This document shows positions 17,479 to 27,130 of a stretch of DNA of 64,000 nucleotides, one piece after another. A program made the position numbers and the translations under genes. The notes under the pieces were generated by a model that ran no database searches, was not told the DNA's origin, and saw only the letters and a list, made by a program, of their open reading frames with translations. The number at the start of each line of letters is the position of its first letter. Within the stretch, counting starts at the first letter, position 1. Origin of the DNA: Aggregatilineales bacterium (GTDB taxonomy: Bacteria > Chloroflexota > Anaerolineae > Aggregatilineales > Phototrophicaceae); NCBI GenBank assembly GCA_030834905.1, contig JAUQWZ010000006.1, positions 423,174 to 487,173 on the forward strand, read 5' to 3'.

Positions 17479-17873
17479 GTCAGGTTAAACTTGCCGAAAA
17501 CAGACGCAGGCGCGGCTTATGGCCCGTTATGGGGCTGCTCCTTGCCCTGGCGCTGGCTGCCATCTCGTATCTGATCGCGCCCAACGTCATCAGCCTGACG
17601 CGCCAGCTGCTGCCGCAGTTCAGCACTACCGGGATGCCGCAGTTACAGGTGCGGCTGATCTTCGCCCTGCTGACGTTCGTCGTGCTGCTGTTGTTCGTGG
17701 CGCTGCTGGTATCGCTGTTCATGCCCAAGCGCAAGATGCTGGTCAAGGAAAGCGATATGAAGAAAGAGCGCGACGAAATGATCCAGCGCAAGAAGATGGA
17801 AAGGGTGCGCCAGCGCAAGATCAACCTTGAAACCCAGCGTCAGCTCAAAGAGAAAGAAAAACGAGGCGGATAA
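17475..17873 (+). CDS. Small membrane protein with two helices and a charged coiled-coil tail
   Basis: 132 residues with no recognised family. Two transmembrane helices (~17-37 and ~58-82) are joined by an amphipathic loop. The C-terminal 45 residues are extremely charged (MPKRKMLVKESDMKKERDEM, then further KKER repeats) and likely form a cytoplasmic coiled coil. The start overlaps the FAD/FeS subunit by 4 bp (ATGA), and the stop is 4 bases before the next start, so it is translated as part of this operon. It might anchor the dehydrogenase or the following protein at the membrane; this is inference from position only. Confidence 0.75.
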   Translation: MSQVKLAENRRRRGLWPVMGLLLALALAAISYLIAPNVISLTRQLLPQFSTTGMPQLQVRLIFALLTFVVLLLFVALLVSLFMPKRKMLVKESDMKKERDEMIQRKKMERVRQRKINLETQRQLKEKEKRGG

Positions 17874-17877
17874 CTCT

Positions 17878-19713
17878 ATGGATCGCACGGTTCCAACCAC
17901 CGGAAGCGAAGAAATCGAACTCTACATGCGAACGTATTATTCGCTGCTGCGTTCGACTCACACGATTCTTCTGGAAACGCTGGTCGAAGCGCACATGGCG
18001 ATGGAATCGTCGCTACACGTTCACGCCCGAAACCCAGAACCAGACATATCGGCGCTGGTGTACACCAGCCTGCGCCTGCCCGCCTGCATCGCCGACGCCG
18101 ACTATATTCTGCTCGGACAGATCGAAAAGTCGTTTCTCGACGCGGGCTACGCGGTCACCGAATGGGAGCGCGTTCACGCGGCTGGTCGCCGCCGCCGGAT
18201 GCATTATGACGGCGACCGGACGCTGGCGGTGTTCATCGCCAGCCGTTCTGATATTGACGACCTCATCCCCATGCTGACAGCCTACCAGATCGAGTGGAAC
18301 AAGCTGCATCTGCTGCTGAAGAACGAAATCGCCCGCCTGTTTCTGGCGCAAAATCAGGAACGCGATACGCCGCTTTCCGAAGGCGAGCGCGACATGCTCT
18401 CAGCCGTACTCCAGATCGAGCCGCTGAATCTTGAGCGACTGGAGCTTGCCCTGGGCGATAACTTCGTCCCCACGCTGCGCAAGATGGCGGCGGAACGCAA
18501 GAGCATCGGACTGCGGCAGATCGCCGGATCACTTGCCGATTACCGCCGCGCCACTGCCTACTGGTGGGAAGATTTGTCCGCCGCGCTGCGCGCCGCCCGC
18601 ACGATTACGGCATCGACCGACACCGAAAGCACGACGGTGCTCAGCGGCGCGCAGGTCAGTCTGGATGATCGTCCGGTATACTTTGTCTCCAGCAACACCC
18701 ATTCGCTGCTTAACCTGCTGTCCGGTTTTGCCCAGCGCGAAGAAAATAATCTGATTGACTACATGGATTCACACGGTCACGAGGAACTGGTCAGCGAGTA
18801 TCGAGCCATTCTGGCGAATAAAGGCTCAATGAATAAGAATAACTTCCTCTACTTCGCCTCGCGCGGCTACATGCACGACGGCGATCCATCGGCGCGAGGG
18901 CGTTTCCGCAGCGATATTTCGTCGCTCGGCATCCAGCGAATCCCCAGTAAACATGGTTCCGATCTCGAAACCCAGATCATCGAGCTAAATCGTCTGCGCC
19001 CGGACTGGATCGATCCCCGTCTTGCCGAAGGGCTGGACTGGCTGCCAGACAGCGACGCGGTGATCGTCAACGTCGATTATCCGCTGGGCTTGGGCGCTTA
19101 CGAACTGCTCACCCGCATTACCGAGCGCGTCTCGCGGCTTCTCGGCGTCTATGTGATGGGCAAAGCCGCTACCCTCAACGGGCGCATCGGCGACGTGATG
19201 GTGAGCAGCGTCGTTCACGACGAGCACTCGCAGAACACCTACCTGTTCAACAACTGCTTCAGCGCCATAGACGTAGCCCCGTACCTGACCTATGGCATGG
19301 TGCTGGACAACCAGAAGGCGATCAGCGCGCCCGGCACGTTCCTGCAAAACCCGCGCTACATGGACGTGTTCTACCGCGAAGGTTACACCGTCATCGAAAT
19401 GGAAGCCGGACCCTATCTCTCGGCGATTTACGAAGCCGTCCGCCCCAAGCGCCACCCGCAGAACGAGATCGTGCCGCTGCACTTCGCCCCATTTGACATC
19501 GGGCTGCTGCACTATGCGTCGGATACGCCGTTCACGAAGGGACACAACCTCGGCGCGGGCAGCCTGAGCTACGCGGGGATTGACCCGACCTACGCGACGG
19601 CGATTGCCATTCTGCGCCGCATCTTCGACAGCGAAGCACAGCGCCTGCGCTCGAACCCGCGCGTGGCAGATACCGCCAACGGCGCGCTGCGCCACGCCGT
19701 AAAAGAGAATTGA
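17878..19713 (+). CDS. Uncharacterised 611-residue protein with nucleoside-phosphorylase-like C-terminal motifs
   Basis: The ATG at 17878 was chosen for GAGGCGGA 7-14 bases upstream. The N-terminal half (~1-280) is helical with no known motif; it starts EIELYMRTYYSLLRSTHTIL. The C-terminal half resembles the PNP/MTAN fold by pattern: GVYVMGKAATLNGRIGDVMV (cf. the G-x-x-G-x-L-x-x-x-x-x-x-G-D-V-V strand-loop), ISAPGTFLQNPRYMDVFYRE and VIEMEAGPYLSAIYEA (cf. the V-E-M-E-A ribose-binding motif). This suggests binding of a purine nucleoside-like ligand, which would suit a purine-type hydroxylase locus. I do not recognise a named family with certainty. It ends ~200 bp before the molybdopterin subunit gene. 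Confidence 0.7.
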   Translation: MDRTVPTTGSEEIELYMRTYYSLLRSTHTILLETLVEAHMAMESSLHVHARNPEPDISALVYTSLRLPACIADADYILLGQIEKSFLDAGYAVTEWERVHAAGRRRRMHYDGDRTLAVFIASRSDIDDLIPMLTAYQIEWNKLHLLLKNEIARLFLAQNQERDTPLSEGERDMLSAVLQIEPLNLERLELALGDNFVPTLRKMAAERKSIGLRQIAGSLADYRRATAYWWEDLSAALRAARTITASTDTESTTVLSGAQVSLDDRPVYFVSSNTHSLLNLLSGFAQREENNLIDYMDSHGHEELVSEYRAILANKGSMNKNNFLYFASRGYMHDGDPSARGRFRSDISSLGIQRIPSKHGSDLETQIIELNRLRPDWIDPRLAEGLDWLPDSDAVIVNVDYPLGLGAYELLTRITERVSRLLGVYVMGKAATLNGRIGDVMVSSVVHDEHSQNTYLFNNCFSAIDVAPYLTYGMVLDNQKAISAPGTFLQNPRYMDVFYREGYTVIEMEAGPYLSAIYEAVRPKRHPQNEIVPLHFAPFDIGLLHYASDTPFTKGHNLGAGSLSYAGIDPTYATAIAILRRIFDSEAQRLRSNPRVADTANGALRHAVKEN

Positions 19714-19744
19714 ACCGCCAAAACGCCAAGTACGCCAAGAAGCT

Positions 19745-19788
19745 GTAGGGGCGAGTGCAAACCTGCGGTTTGCCTTTGCCTCGCCCTG
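19745..19788. repeat. GTAGGGGCGAG-headed imperfect palindrome
   Basis: Outer arms GGGGCGAG / CTCGCCC and inner perfect arms GCAAACC / GGTTTGC around TGC, located 31 bases after the 611-residue protein gene. It may work as a transcript-end or stabilising hairpin. Similar heads occur at 12425 and 35605. Confidence 0.6.
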
Positions 19789-19864
19789 CCCACAATGGCT
19801 TGGTATCCGCTGGACGAATAGCCTGTAATTCCGCCCCCGTTCTCCCCACGCCGTTATCCTGCGT

Positions 19865-19870
19865 TATAAT
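19865..19870 (+). promoter_or_regulatory. -10 box (TATAAT) before the molybdopterin-subunit gene
   Basis: A perfect TATAAT 40 bases upstream of the GTG start. The -35 region is not recognisable. It would allow separate transcription of this subunit from the upstream genes. Confidence 0.4.
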
Positions 19871-19910
19871 CCTGCATCTAAATGTGATATTGGCTTGGTG
19901 AGGGAATCCT

Positions 19911-22130
19911 GTGGTCGAATCGAAATCCATTGCTGTTGGGCACAGCATCAAACGCATTGACGCGCTCGGCAAGGTGACGGGCGAAACGCCCTACCCCGGC
20001 GACATCGACATCGAAGGGCAGCTTTGGATGAAGATTCGCTTCAGCGACCGGGCACACGCCCGCGTGCTGGAGATCGACACGTCGGAAGCGGAAGCGCTGC
20101 CCGGCGTCGTCCGCATCTTCACGGCAAAAGACGTGCCGCAAAACGAATATGGCTTGATGACCAAAGATCAGCCGGTGCTGTGCGGTCCCGGCAGCCGTTC
20201 CGGCGCGGATATAGTGCGCTGCTACATGGATATGGTGGCGCTGGTGGTCGCCGAAACCGAAGCCACTGCGGCAAAAGCGGCAAAGCTCATCCGCGTCGTC
20301 TACGAAGACCTGCCCGCCGTCTTTGATCCCATCGAAGCGATGACAGACGGCGCGCCGCAGCTTCAGGAAAACGTCCCCAATAACGTGCTGGTGCATTACC
20401 GCACGCGCTATGGCGACGTGGCATCCGCATGGGAACAGGCGGACGTGATCCTCGAAGACGAATTCCACACCGGCTATCAGGAACACGCCTATCTTCAGCC
20501 AGAAGCGGGACTCGGCTACATTGACGAGGAAGGGCGCGTGACGGTCATCGTCGCCGGGCAGTGGACGCACGAAGATCAGGGGCTAATCGCCCACGCGCTC
20601 AATCTCGAACCCGAACAGGTGCGCGTGATTTATCCCGCCATTGGCGGCGCGTTCGGCGGGCGCGAGGACATGAGCGTGCAGATCGTGCTAGGGCTGGCGG
20701 CGTATCGCCTGCGGCGTCCGGTGAAAGCGCTGTGGAGCCGTGAGGAATCGATCCTGTTTCACCACAAGCGCCACCCGGTCAGCATCCGCACCAAATGGGG
20801 CGCGAAACAGGACGGAACGCTAGTGGCGATTGAGGCGACGGTCATTGGCGACGCCGGACCGTACAACTACACCACCACCAAAGTGCTGGCGAACGCCAAC
20901 CTGATGATCACCGGACCCTATGAAATCCCCAACGTCCACATCGACACCTACGGCGTGCTGACGAACAATATCTGCACCGGCGCGTTCCGGGGCTTTGGCG
21001 CGCCTCAGGCAGCTTTTGCAGCCGAGGGAATGATGAACCGTTTTGCCGAGACGCTGGGCATCGATCCGGTTGAACTGCGGCTGCGCAACAGCATTCGCGA
21101 AGGCAGCATTACGTCAGTGGGCACGCCGCTGCCCAAAGGCGTCAGTATGCCCGAAGTGATCGAGGCGTGCGCCCGTGAAAGCTACTGGACACAGAACGGC
21201 AGCGGCTGGCAGCGCCAGTCTGCCGCGCAGTCAGATAATCCGGCGCTGCGGCGCGGCATTGGCTTCGCCTGCGGCTACAAGAACGTCGGCTACAGCTTCG
21301 GCTTCCCGGAACAAAGCTGGGCAACCATCGAGCTGTATGGCAGCACCGAGATCGAACAGGTCATCGTCCGGCATGGCGGCGCGGACGTAGGTCAGGGCGC
21401 GCATACCATCATGACGCAGGCAGCGGCGGAAGCGACTGGCGTTCCGGTCAGCAAAGTGAAGCTGATCGGGCACGATACGGCGGAAACCAGCACAGCAGGC
21501 AGCGCGTCCGCCAGCCGAATGACGTTTATGGCGGGCAACGCCATCAAAGGAGCTGGCGAACGGGCGCTGATCGCCTGGAAAAACGAGGAGCGTCCCGCCA
21601 AAGCCACCTACCAGTATCGCCCGCCCAAAACCACGCCCTTTGACCCGATGACCGGAAAAGCGGAGCCAAATTTCGCCTACGGCTACGTAGCAGAGGCGGT
21701 GGAAGTTGAGGTGGATATTGAAACCGGCTTCGTGCGGGTGCTGCGCGTCGTCTGCGCCGACGATGTCGGACGCGCCATCAACCCACAGTTGGTGCAGGGA
21801 CAGATTGAGGGCGCGGTCGTGCAGGCGCTCGGCTACGCCGTCATGGAGCACCTGATCTCGGATCAGGGGCGCATCCGCAACCCCTACCTCTCGACCTATC
21901 TGATCCCAACGGTGCTGGACGTGCCGGTGGAAGTGAAATCAGTCGTCCTGGAATACCCCGATCCGATTGGACCCTGGGGCGCGCGCGGCATGGGCGAAAT
22001 GCCGTTCATCCCGCTTGCCCCGGCAATTTCGGCAGCCATCCACGACGCAACCGGCGTCTGGTTCAACAGCCTGCCGTTCATTCCGCAGCGCATCGTCAAA
22101 TCATTGCGGGAGCACGGCATTGGCGGCTGA
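19911..22130 (+). CDS. Molybdopterin-binding large subunit, xanthine dehydrogenase/CoxL family
   Basis: 739 residues, the usual size for a stand-alone large subunit. It starts VGHSIKRIDALGKVTGETPY PGDI, the aldehyde oxidase/XDH a/b hammerhead domain. Mo-cofactor contacts are GGAFGGREDMSVQ (~245-257), TGAFRGFGAPQAAFAAE (~356-372), GGADVGQGAHTIMTQ and a terminal WGARGMGEMPFIPLAPAI, whose Glu position corresponds to the general base of XDH-type enzymes. The loop lacks the A-Y-x-C-S-F-R sequence of true CO dehydrogenase, so the substrate is a purine, aldehyde or other N-heterocycle. GTG start with GAGGG 6-10 bases upstream. The 3' end overlaps the MocA-like gene by 11 bp. Confidence 0.93.
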   Translation: MVESKSIAVGHSIKRIDALGKVTGETPYPGDIDIEGQLWMKIRFSDRAHARVLEIDTSEAEALPGVVRIFTAKDVPQNEYGLMTKDQPVLCGPGSRSGADIVRCYMDMVALVVAETEATAAKAAKLIRVVYEDLPAVFDPIEAMTDGAPQLQENVPNNVLVHYRTRYGDVASAWEQADVILEDEFHTGYQEHAYLQPEAGLGYIDEEGRVTVIVAGQWTHEDQGLIAHALNLEPEQVRVIYPAIGGAFGGREDMSVQIVLGLAAYRLRRPVKALWSREESILFHHKRHPVSIRTKWGAKQDGTLVAIEATVIGDAGPYNYTTTKVLANANLMITGPYEIPNVHIDTYGVLTNNICTGAFRGFGAPQAAFAAEGMMNRFAETLGIDPVELRLRNSIREGSITSVGTPLPKGVSMPEVIEACARESYWTQNGSGWQRQSAAQSDNPALRRGIGFACGYKNVGYSFGFPEQSWATIELYGSTEIEQVIVRHGGADVGQGAHTIMTQAAAEATGVPVSKVKLIGHDTAETSTAGSASASRMTFMAGNAIKGAGERALIAWKNEERPAKATYQYRPPKTTPFDPMTGKAEPNFAYGYVAEAVEVEVDIETGFVRVLRVVCADDVGRAINPQLVQGQIEGAVVQALGYAVMEHLISDQGRIRNPYLSTYLIPTVLDVPVEVKSVVLEYPDPIGPWGARGMGEMPFIPLAPAISAAIHDATGVWFNSLPFIPQRIVKSLREHGIGG

Positions 22131-22740
22131 AGCTCAACGAGCAGTTGGCGCGGTGGTGCTGGCAGCCGGGCTGTCTTCGCGTATGGGACAGCCCAAAGTG
22201 CTGCTGCCCTGGACGGACGAGCGTTCGATCCTCGAACACATCCTGGTACAGGTGCAATTCGGGGGCGTAAGCGAGATCGTGGTGGTCACCGGGCGGGCGG
22301 CAGACGACGTGCGCCAGACTGCCGAAAGCGCCGGGGCGGCTGCCGTCCACAACCCGGATTACCAGACGGGTGAAATGCTGTCGTCGCTCAAAGTTGGGCT
22401 GAAGGCGCTGCCGGAATCGATCTCGTCGGCGCTTGTCGTCCTGGGCGATCAGCCGCGCCTTCAGCCGGAGACGGTGGGCGCGATCCTCAGTGCCTATACC
22501 GAAGGCAAGGGCAAAATCATCGCGCCCAGCTACCAGATGCGGCGCGGGCATCCTATCCTGATAGATCGGCGCTACTGGGATGAACTGCTCGCCCTGCCCC
22601 CGGACGGCGCGCTGCGCGACCTGCTGAATGCCCATTCAGCAGAAATCGCTTACGTTGTCGTGAAGAACGACAGCGTGCTGCGCGACATCGACACGCCCGA
22701 CGACTACGCCGCCGAACGCCGCCGGGCAGGGTTAAGCTGA
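22120..22740 (+). CDS. MocA/MobA-like NTP transferase (Mo-cofactor cytidylyltransferase type)
   Basis: 206 residues starting at TTG 22120, chosen because GGGAG lies 7 bases upstream and the family signature follows at once: VGAVVLAAGLSSRMGQPKVLLPW (NTP-binding loop with the Arg-Met-Gly/Lys set). VVLGDQPRLQPETV carries the metal-binding Asp, and IAPSYQMRRGHPILIDRRYWDEL and LRDIDTPDDY are typical of MocA, which converts molybdopterin to its cytosine dinucleotide form required by xanthine dehydrogenases. Its overlap with the molybdopterin subunit supports this role. It meets the convergent PPOX gene with a 9-bp overlap. Confidence 0.88.
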   Translation: MAAEAQRAVGAVVLAAGLSSRMGQPKVLLPWTDERSILEHILVQVQFGGVSEIVVVTGRAADDVRQTAESAGAAAVHNPDYQTGEMLSSLKVGLKALPESISSALVVLGDQPRLQPETVGAILSAYTEGKGKIIAPSYQMRRGHPILIDRRYWDELLALPPDGALRDLLNAHSAEIAYVVVKNDSVLRDIDTPDDYAAERRRAGLS

Positions 22741-23247
22741 CGCTGGCTTTTTGAATGTCCAGCGCGTCGCCGTGTTGGGGTAATCCTTCTCCGTCCAGGC
22801 AAACACGGTATGCGGGGTAAAGACGAAATATCCGCCCGGTGATGGATCTTCGTTGGCAGGCATGGCGTATTTCGGAGCGTAGAGCGCCCCGACGCGGCGG
22901 TTCACTTCCTGGTCTGTTTCCTGCCTGACTCTGCCTTCCATGATCACCGTCTCGTCGCCGCTTTCGAGATGGACGACGATTTCGGGATTATGCGCGAAGT
23001 TGCGCGCCTTGCGCGACGATGGCGCGCTGCCAAAATACAGCCGCCCTTCCAGCCACAGTCCCCACACCGGCGCGGCGTGCGGGCTGCCGTCGGGTCGCGT
23101 CGAAACGATCCAGTAATTGCGTGATTTTGCCATCTGCTCGTCCACCCATTCCCACGACATCAGCCCTTCTTCCTTGCTGGAGATGCCGTATTCGGGCATA
23201 TTCGGGCGCGCGCGCACCGCTGGCGCATCCGGTTCATGTGCTGGCAT
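22732..23247 (-). CDS. PPOX/FDOR split-barrel flavin- or F420-binding protein
   Basis: 171 residues. The split beta-barrel of the pyridoxamine-phosphate-oxidase-like superfamily shows as NYWIVSTRPDGSPHAAPVWGLWLEGRLYFGSAPSSRKARNF, then NPEIVVHLESGDETVIMEGRV and a C-terminal FTPHTVFAWTEKDYPNTATRWTF. This branch includes FMN-, F420- and haem-binding members; with F420 synthesis genes nearby, an F420-dependent reductase is possible but not shown. The first ~28 residues before MSWEWVDEQ are poorly conserved-looking, so the real start may be the internal Met at 23160. Confidence 0.75.
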   Translation of the reverse strand: MPAHEPDAPAVRARPNMPEYGISSKEEGLMSWEWVDEQMAKSRNYWIVSTRPDGSPHAAPVWGLWLEGRLYFGSAPSSRKARNFAHNPEIVVHLESGDETVIMEGRVRQETDQEVNRRVGALYAPKYAMPANEDPSPGGYFVFTPHTVFAWTEKDYPNTATRWTFKKPASA

Positions 23248-23323
23248 TGCTATCCCTCATCTGACTGCTGAATTGGCGACTATCAATCTATGCGCGCGGC
23301 TGCCAAAACTGTGACAGGCGGCG

Positions 23324-24557
<1,234 letters not shown>

Positions 24558-24565
<8 letters not shown>

Positions 24566-25799
24566 ACCTCAGCGCGTCAATTGGCTTCATGCGGGCGGCG
24601 CGGCTGGCGGGATACAAGCCGAAGAACACGCCGATCAGGCTGCTGACTACCGTTGCCAGCAGCACCGCGTCGCCGGTCACGCGCAGCGTCAAATCCGGCA
24701 CGAGCGCGGTGCCAAGCACGCTGATCAGCCAGCCAAGCCCCACCCCAAGCGCCCCGCCGATCAGCGACAGGACAAGGCTTTCGATCAGGAACTGCATCAG
24801 AATATCAGACCCGCGCGCGCCGACGGCTTTGCGCAGCCCGATCTCGCGGGTGCGCTCGGTCACCGATACCAGCATGATATTCATAATGCCGATGCCGCCC
24901 ACCAGCAGCGAAATCGCCGCGATCAGGCTCAGGAAGACGGTCAGGATGCCCGTCACCTGACCCAGCGACGCCAGCAAATCCTGCTGGTTGATGATGGTGA
25001 AATCCTGCTCGCCCTGAAAAATGATGCCGTGGGCGTCGCTGAGATAGGTTTCAATTTCCAGCGTCGCGTCCTGCATGTGGGCTTCCGACTGCGCCTGAAT
25101 GTTGAAGACATCCACTTCGTAACCGCCGTCACGGACGCGGGCGCGAGCGAGCCGGGTCTGCGCCGTCGAAATTGGAATGTAGATGACTTCGTTCTGATCG
25201 CCGATGAAACCCGCGCCGCCGCCCTGTTCTTCCATGACGCCGATGATAGTGAACACCCGCTGGCTGATGAGGACGGTCTGTCTGATCGGGTTGAGACTCT
25301 TGTCGCCAAACAGCCGTTCGACCACTGTTGTCCCCAGCACGACCACCCGCGCCGCGCTGTCCACATCCTGATCGGAGATGAAAGCGCCGTCGCGTGGATA
25401 CCAGCCGCGCACGTCCACGTAATTTGGGGTGACGCCGGTCACGATGAGCCGCGAACCGTTCGCGCCCGCCGTCACCATCGCCGGAAGGTTGTACTCCATC
25501 GCCACCGCCCGAATGCTCGGCGCAACCGCCGGGTTTGCCAGCGCTTCGCCCTGTCTGGTCGTCAGCGGCTCAATCGTCGTCCGGGTCGAACTGGCGGGCG
25601 CGGACGAAAAGACAAACAGGATGTTTGAACCCAGCGCCTGAAACTCCGCCGCGATGAAATTTTCCACGCCGCGCCCCAGGCTGACCAAGCCGATGACCGC
25701 GCCCACGCCGATGATGATGCCGAGCGTCGTCAGGGCAGCGCGCAGCCGGTTGGTCACCAAGCCGTCAAGGGCAATTCGCAGCGCTTCGAGCAGGTTCAT
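24558..25799 (-). CDS. MacB-like ABC transporter permease (first copy)
   Basis: 413 residues, same architecture as its downstream neighbour: NRLRAALTTLGIIIGVGAVIGLVSLG helix, extracytoplasmic domain, and FtsX core with GGIGIMNIMLVSVTERTREIGLRKAVGARGSDI, ending YPASRAARMKPIDALRFE. The two permeases are paralogues and probably form a heterodimer with one type of ATPase. The start codon overlaps the stop of the GNAT gene (ATGA, 4 bp). Confidence 0.92.
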
Positions 25800-26257
25800 A
25801 AGCCGGTTGAATTCAGCGCCTTCTTCAGGTAGTAGCGCGTCTCTCCGGGCAGATAGTCGTCGATCTGACCGAATACGGTGAACCCCAGCTTCTCATAAAA
25901 TGGCAGCGCCTGAAAGCTGAGCGTGTCCAGGTGCATGCCGTGACAGCCGCGCCGGAGGGCTTCTTCTATCGCCATTTGCAGCAGCCGCCTGCCGAAACCC
26001 TGACCGCGCAGCGCTTCGTTCACCCAGAGGGTGCTGACCCCGCACCAGCCCCAGTAGGTCGCGCCAAGCAGCCCACCCTGGATATCGCCGTTCTGGTCGC
26101 GCAGGAACAGGTTCAGCGCCGTATAATGCTCACTTCCGACAACTGCGCGGTTGAACGCGCTTAGTCCCTCGTCCACCACCGCTTCGTCCTCGGCAGCATG
26201 TTTGTCGGACACGGTGACGTGGTAGCGGTCATCGAGTTGAAAGCGGGTGACGGTCAT
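25796..26257 (-). CDS. GNAT-family N-acetyltransferase
   Basis: 153 residues, one acetyltransferase domain. The acetyl-CoA site motif is ALRGQGFGRRLLQMAIEEALRRGCHGMHLDTLSFQALPFYEKLGFTVFGQIDDY. It sits inside the ABC operon, between the ATPase and the first permease, with 4-bp overlap to the permease. Its substrate is unknown; modification of the exported compound is a possibility from position only. Confidence 0.88.
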   Translation of the reverse strand: MTVTRFQLDDRYHVTVSDKHAAEDEAVVDEGLSAFNRAVVGSEHYTALNLFLRDQNGDIQGGLLGATYWGWCGVSTLWVNEALRGQGFGRRLLQMAIEEALRRGCHGMHLDTLSFQALPFYEKLGFTVFGQIDDYLPGETRYYLKKALNSTGL

Positions 26258-26281
26258 GGTCTTCTTCCCTGGCAGCGAGCT

Positions 26282-27127
26282 TCAGTTGTATTCTTCTTTT
26301 TCGCCGCCGTAATAGACATCCTGAAAGATCGTCTGCATCTCGTCGGCTTCAGACGGGCGTTCGGCTTCCCCGGCGACCAGCGGCTGCGCCACCAGACGAT
26401 CAGCGATCACCTTGCCGTCGCGCAGCATGATGACTCGGTTGGTGTGCCGCGCAATCCACGGATCATGGGTGACAAAGACGACGGTGATCCCCTGTTCGCG
26501 GTTCAACTGCTGGAAGATCTGCATCACTTCGATACCGCTGCGCGAGTCGAGATTGCCGGTTGGCTCGTCGGCGAGGATCATGGCAGGCTCGGTGACCAGC
26601 GCCCGCGCAATCGCCACCCGCTGCTGCTGTCCGCCGCTGAGTTCGCTCGGCAGATGATCGAGCCGGTTGCCCAAGCCAACCGATTCCAGCGCCGCCTTTG
26701 CCCTTTTAGTGCGCCCGTCCCCGCCCGCGTAGATCAACGGCAGCTCGACCTGACGGAGCGCCGTCGTCCGCTTGAGCAGGTTAAAGTTCTGAAAGACAAA
26801 GCCGATCTTTCGGTTGCGGATGCCCGCCAGATCGCTCTCGCTCAGCTTGCTGACATTTACTCCATCGAGATAATACTCGCCCGACGATGGCTGATCGAGA
26901 CAGCCGAGAATGTTCATCAGCGTGCTCTTGCCGCTGCCGCTGGGTCCCATGATCGAGACAAATTCGCCTTCGAGAATTTCCAGATCGACTCCGCGCAGCG
27001 CGTGGACTTCGATATCGCCCATGCGGTACATCTTGGTGATGCCGCGAATGTCGATAACGGCTTTGCGTCCGGCGTCATCTGCCTGCGCTCCGTTGGTGCC
27101 GTTTTTGCCCTTAAAGAGTCGAAACAC
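26282..27127 (-). CDS. MacB-type ABC transporter ATP-binding protein
   Basis: 281 residues. Walker A GPSGSGKST (61-69), Q-loop region VFQNFNLL, signature LSGGQQQRVAIARAL, Walker B MILADEPTGNLD and H-loop FVTHD are all intact. The spacing and the GNLDSRSG ending place it in the MacB/LolD/SalX group. A ~30-residue C-terminal tail follows. It is 3 bases from the upstream adaptor gene. Confidence 0.95.
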   Translation of the reverse strand: MFRLFKGKNGTNGAQADDAGRKAVIDIRGITKMYRMGDIEVHALRGVDLEILEGEFVSIMGPSGSGKSTLMNILGCLDQPSSGEYYLDGVNVSKLSESDLAGIRNRKIGFVFQNFNLLKRTTALRQVELPLIYAGGDGRTKRAKAALESVGLGNRLDHLPSELSGGQQQRVAIARALVTEPAMILADEPTGNLDSRSGIEVMQIFQQLNREQGITVVFVTHDPWIARHTNRVIMLRDGKVIADRLVAQPLVAGEAERPSEADEMQTIFQDVYYGGEKEEYN

Positions 27128-27130
27128 GGT

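Noticed and set aside
19911..22130. Aerobic CO dehydrogenase large subunit (CoxL form I)
   Set aside because: The A-Y-x-C-S-F-R active-site loop was not found; the sequence fits the wider xanthine-dehydrogenase family.
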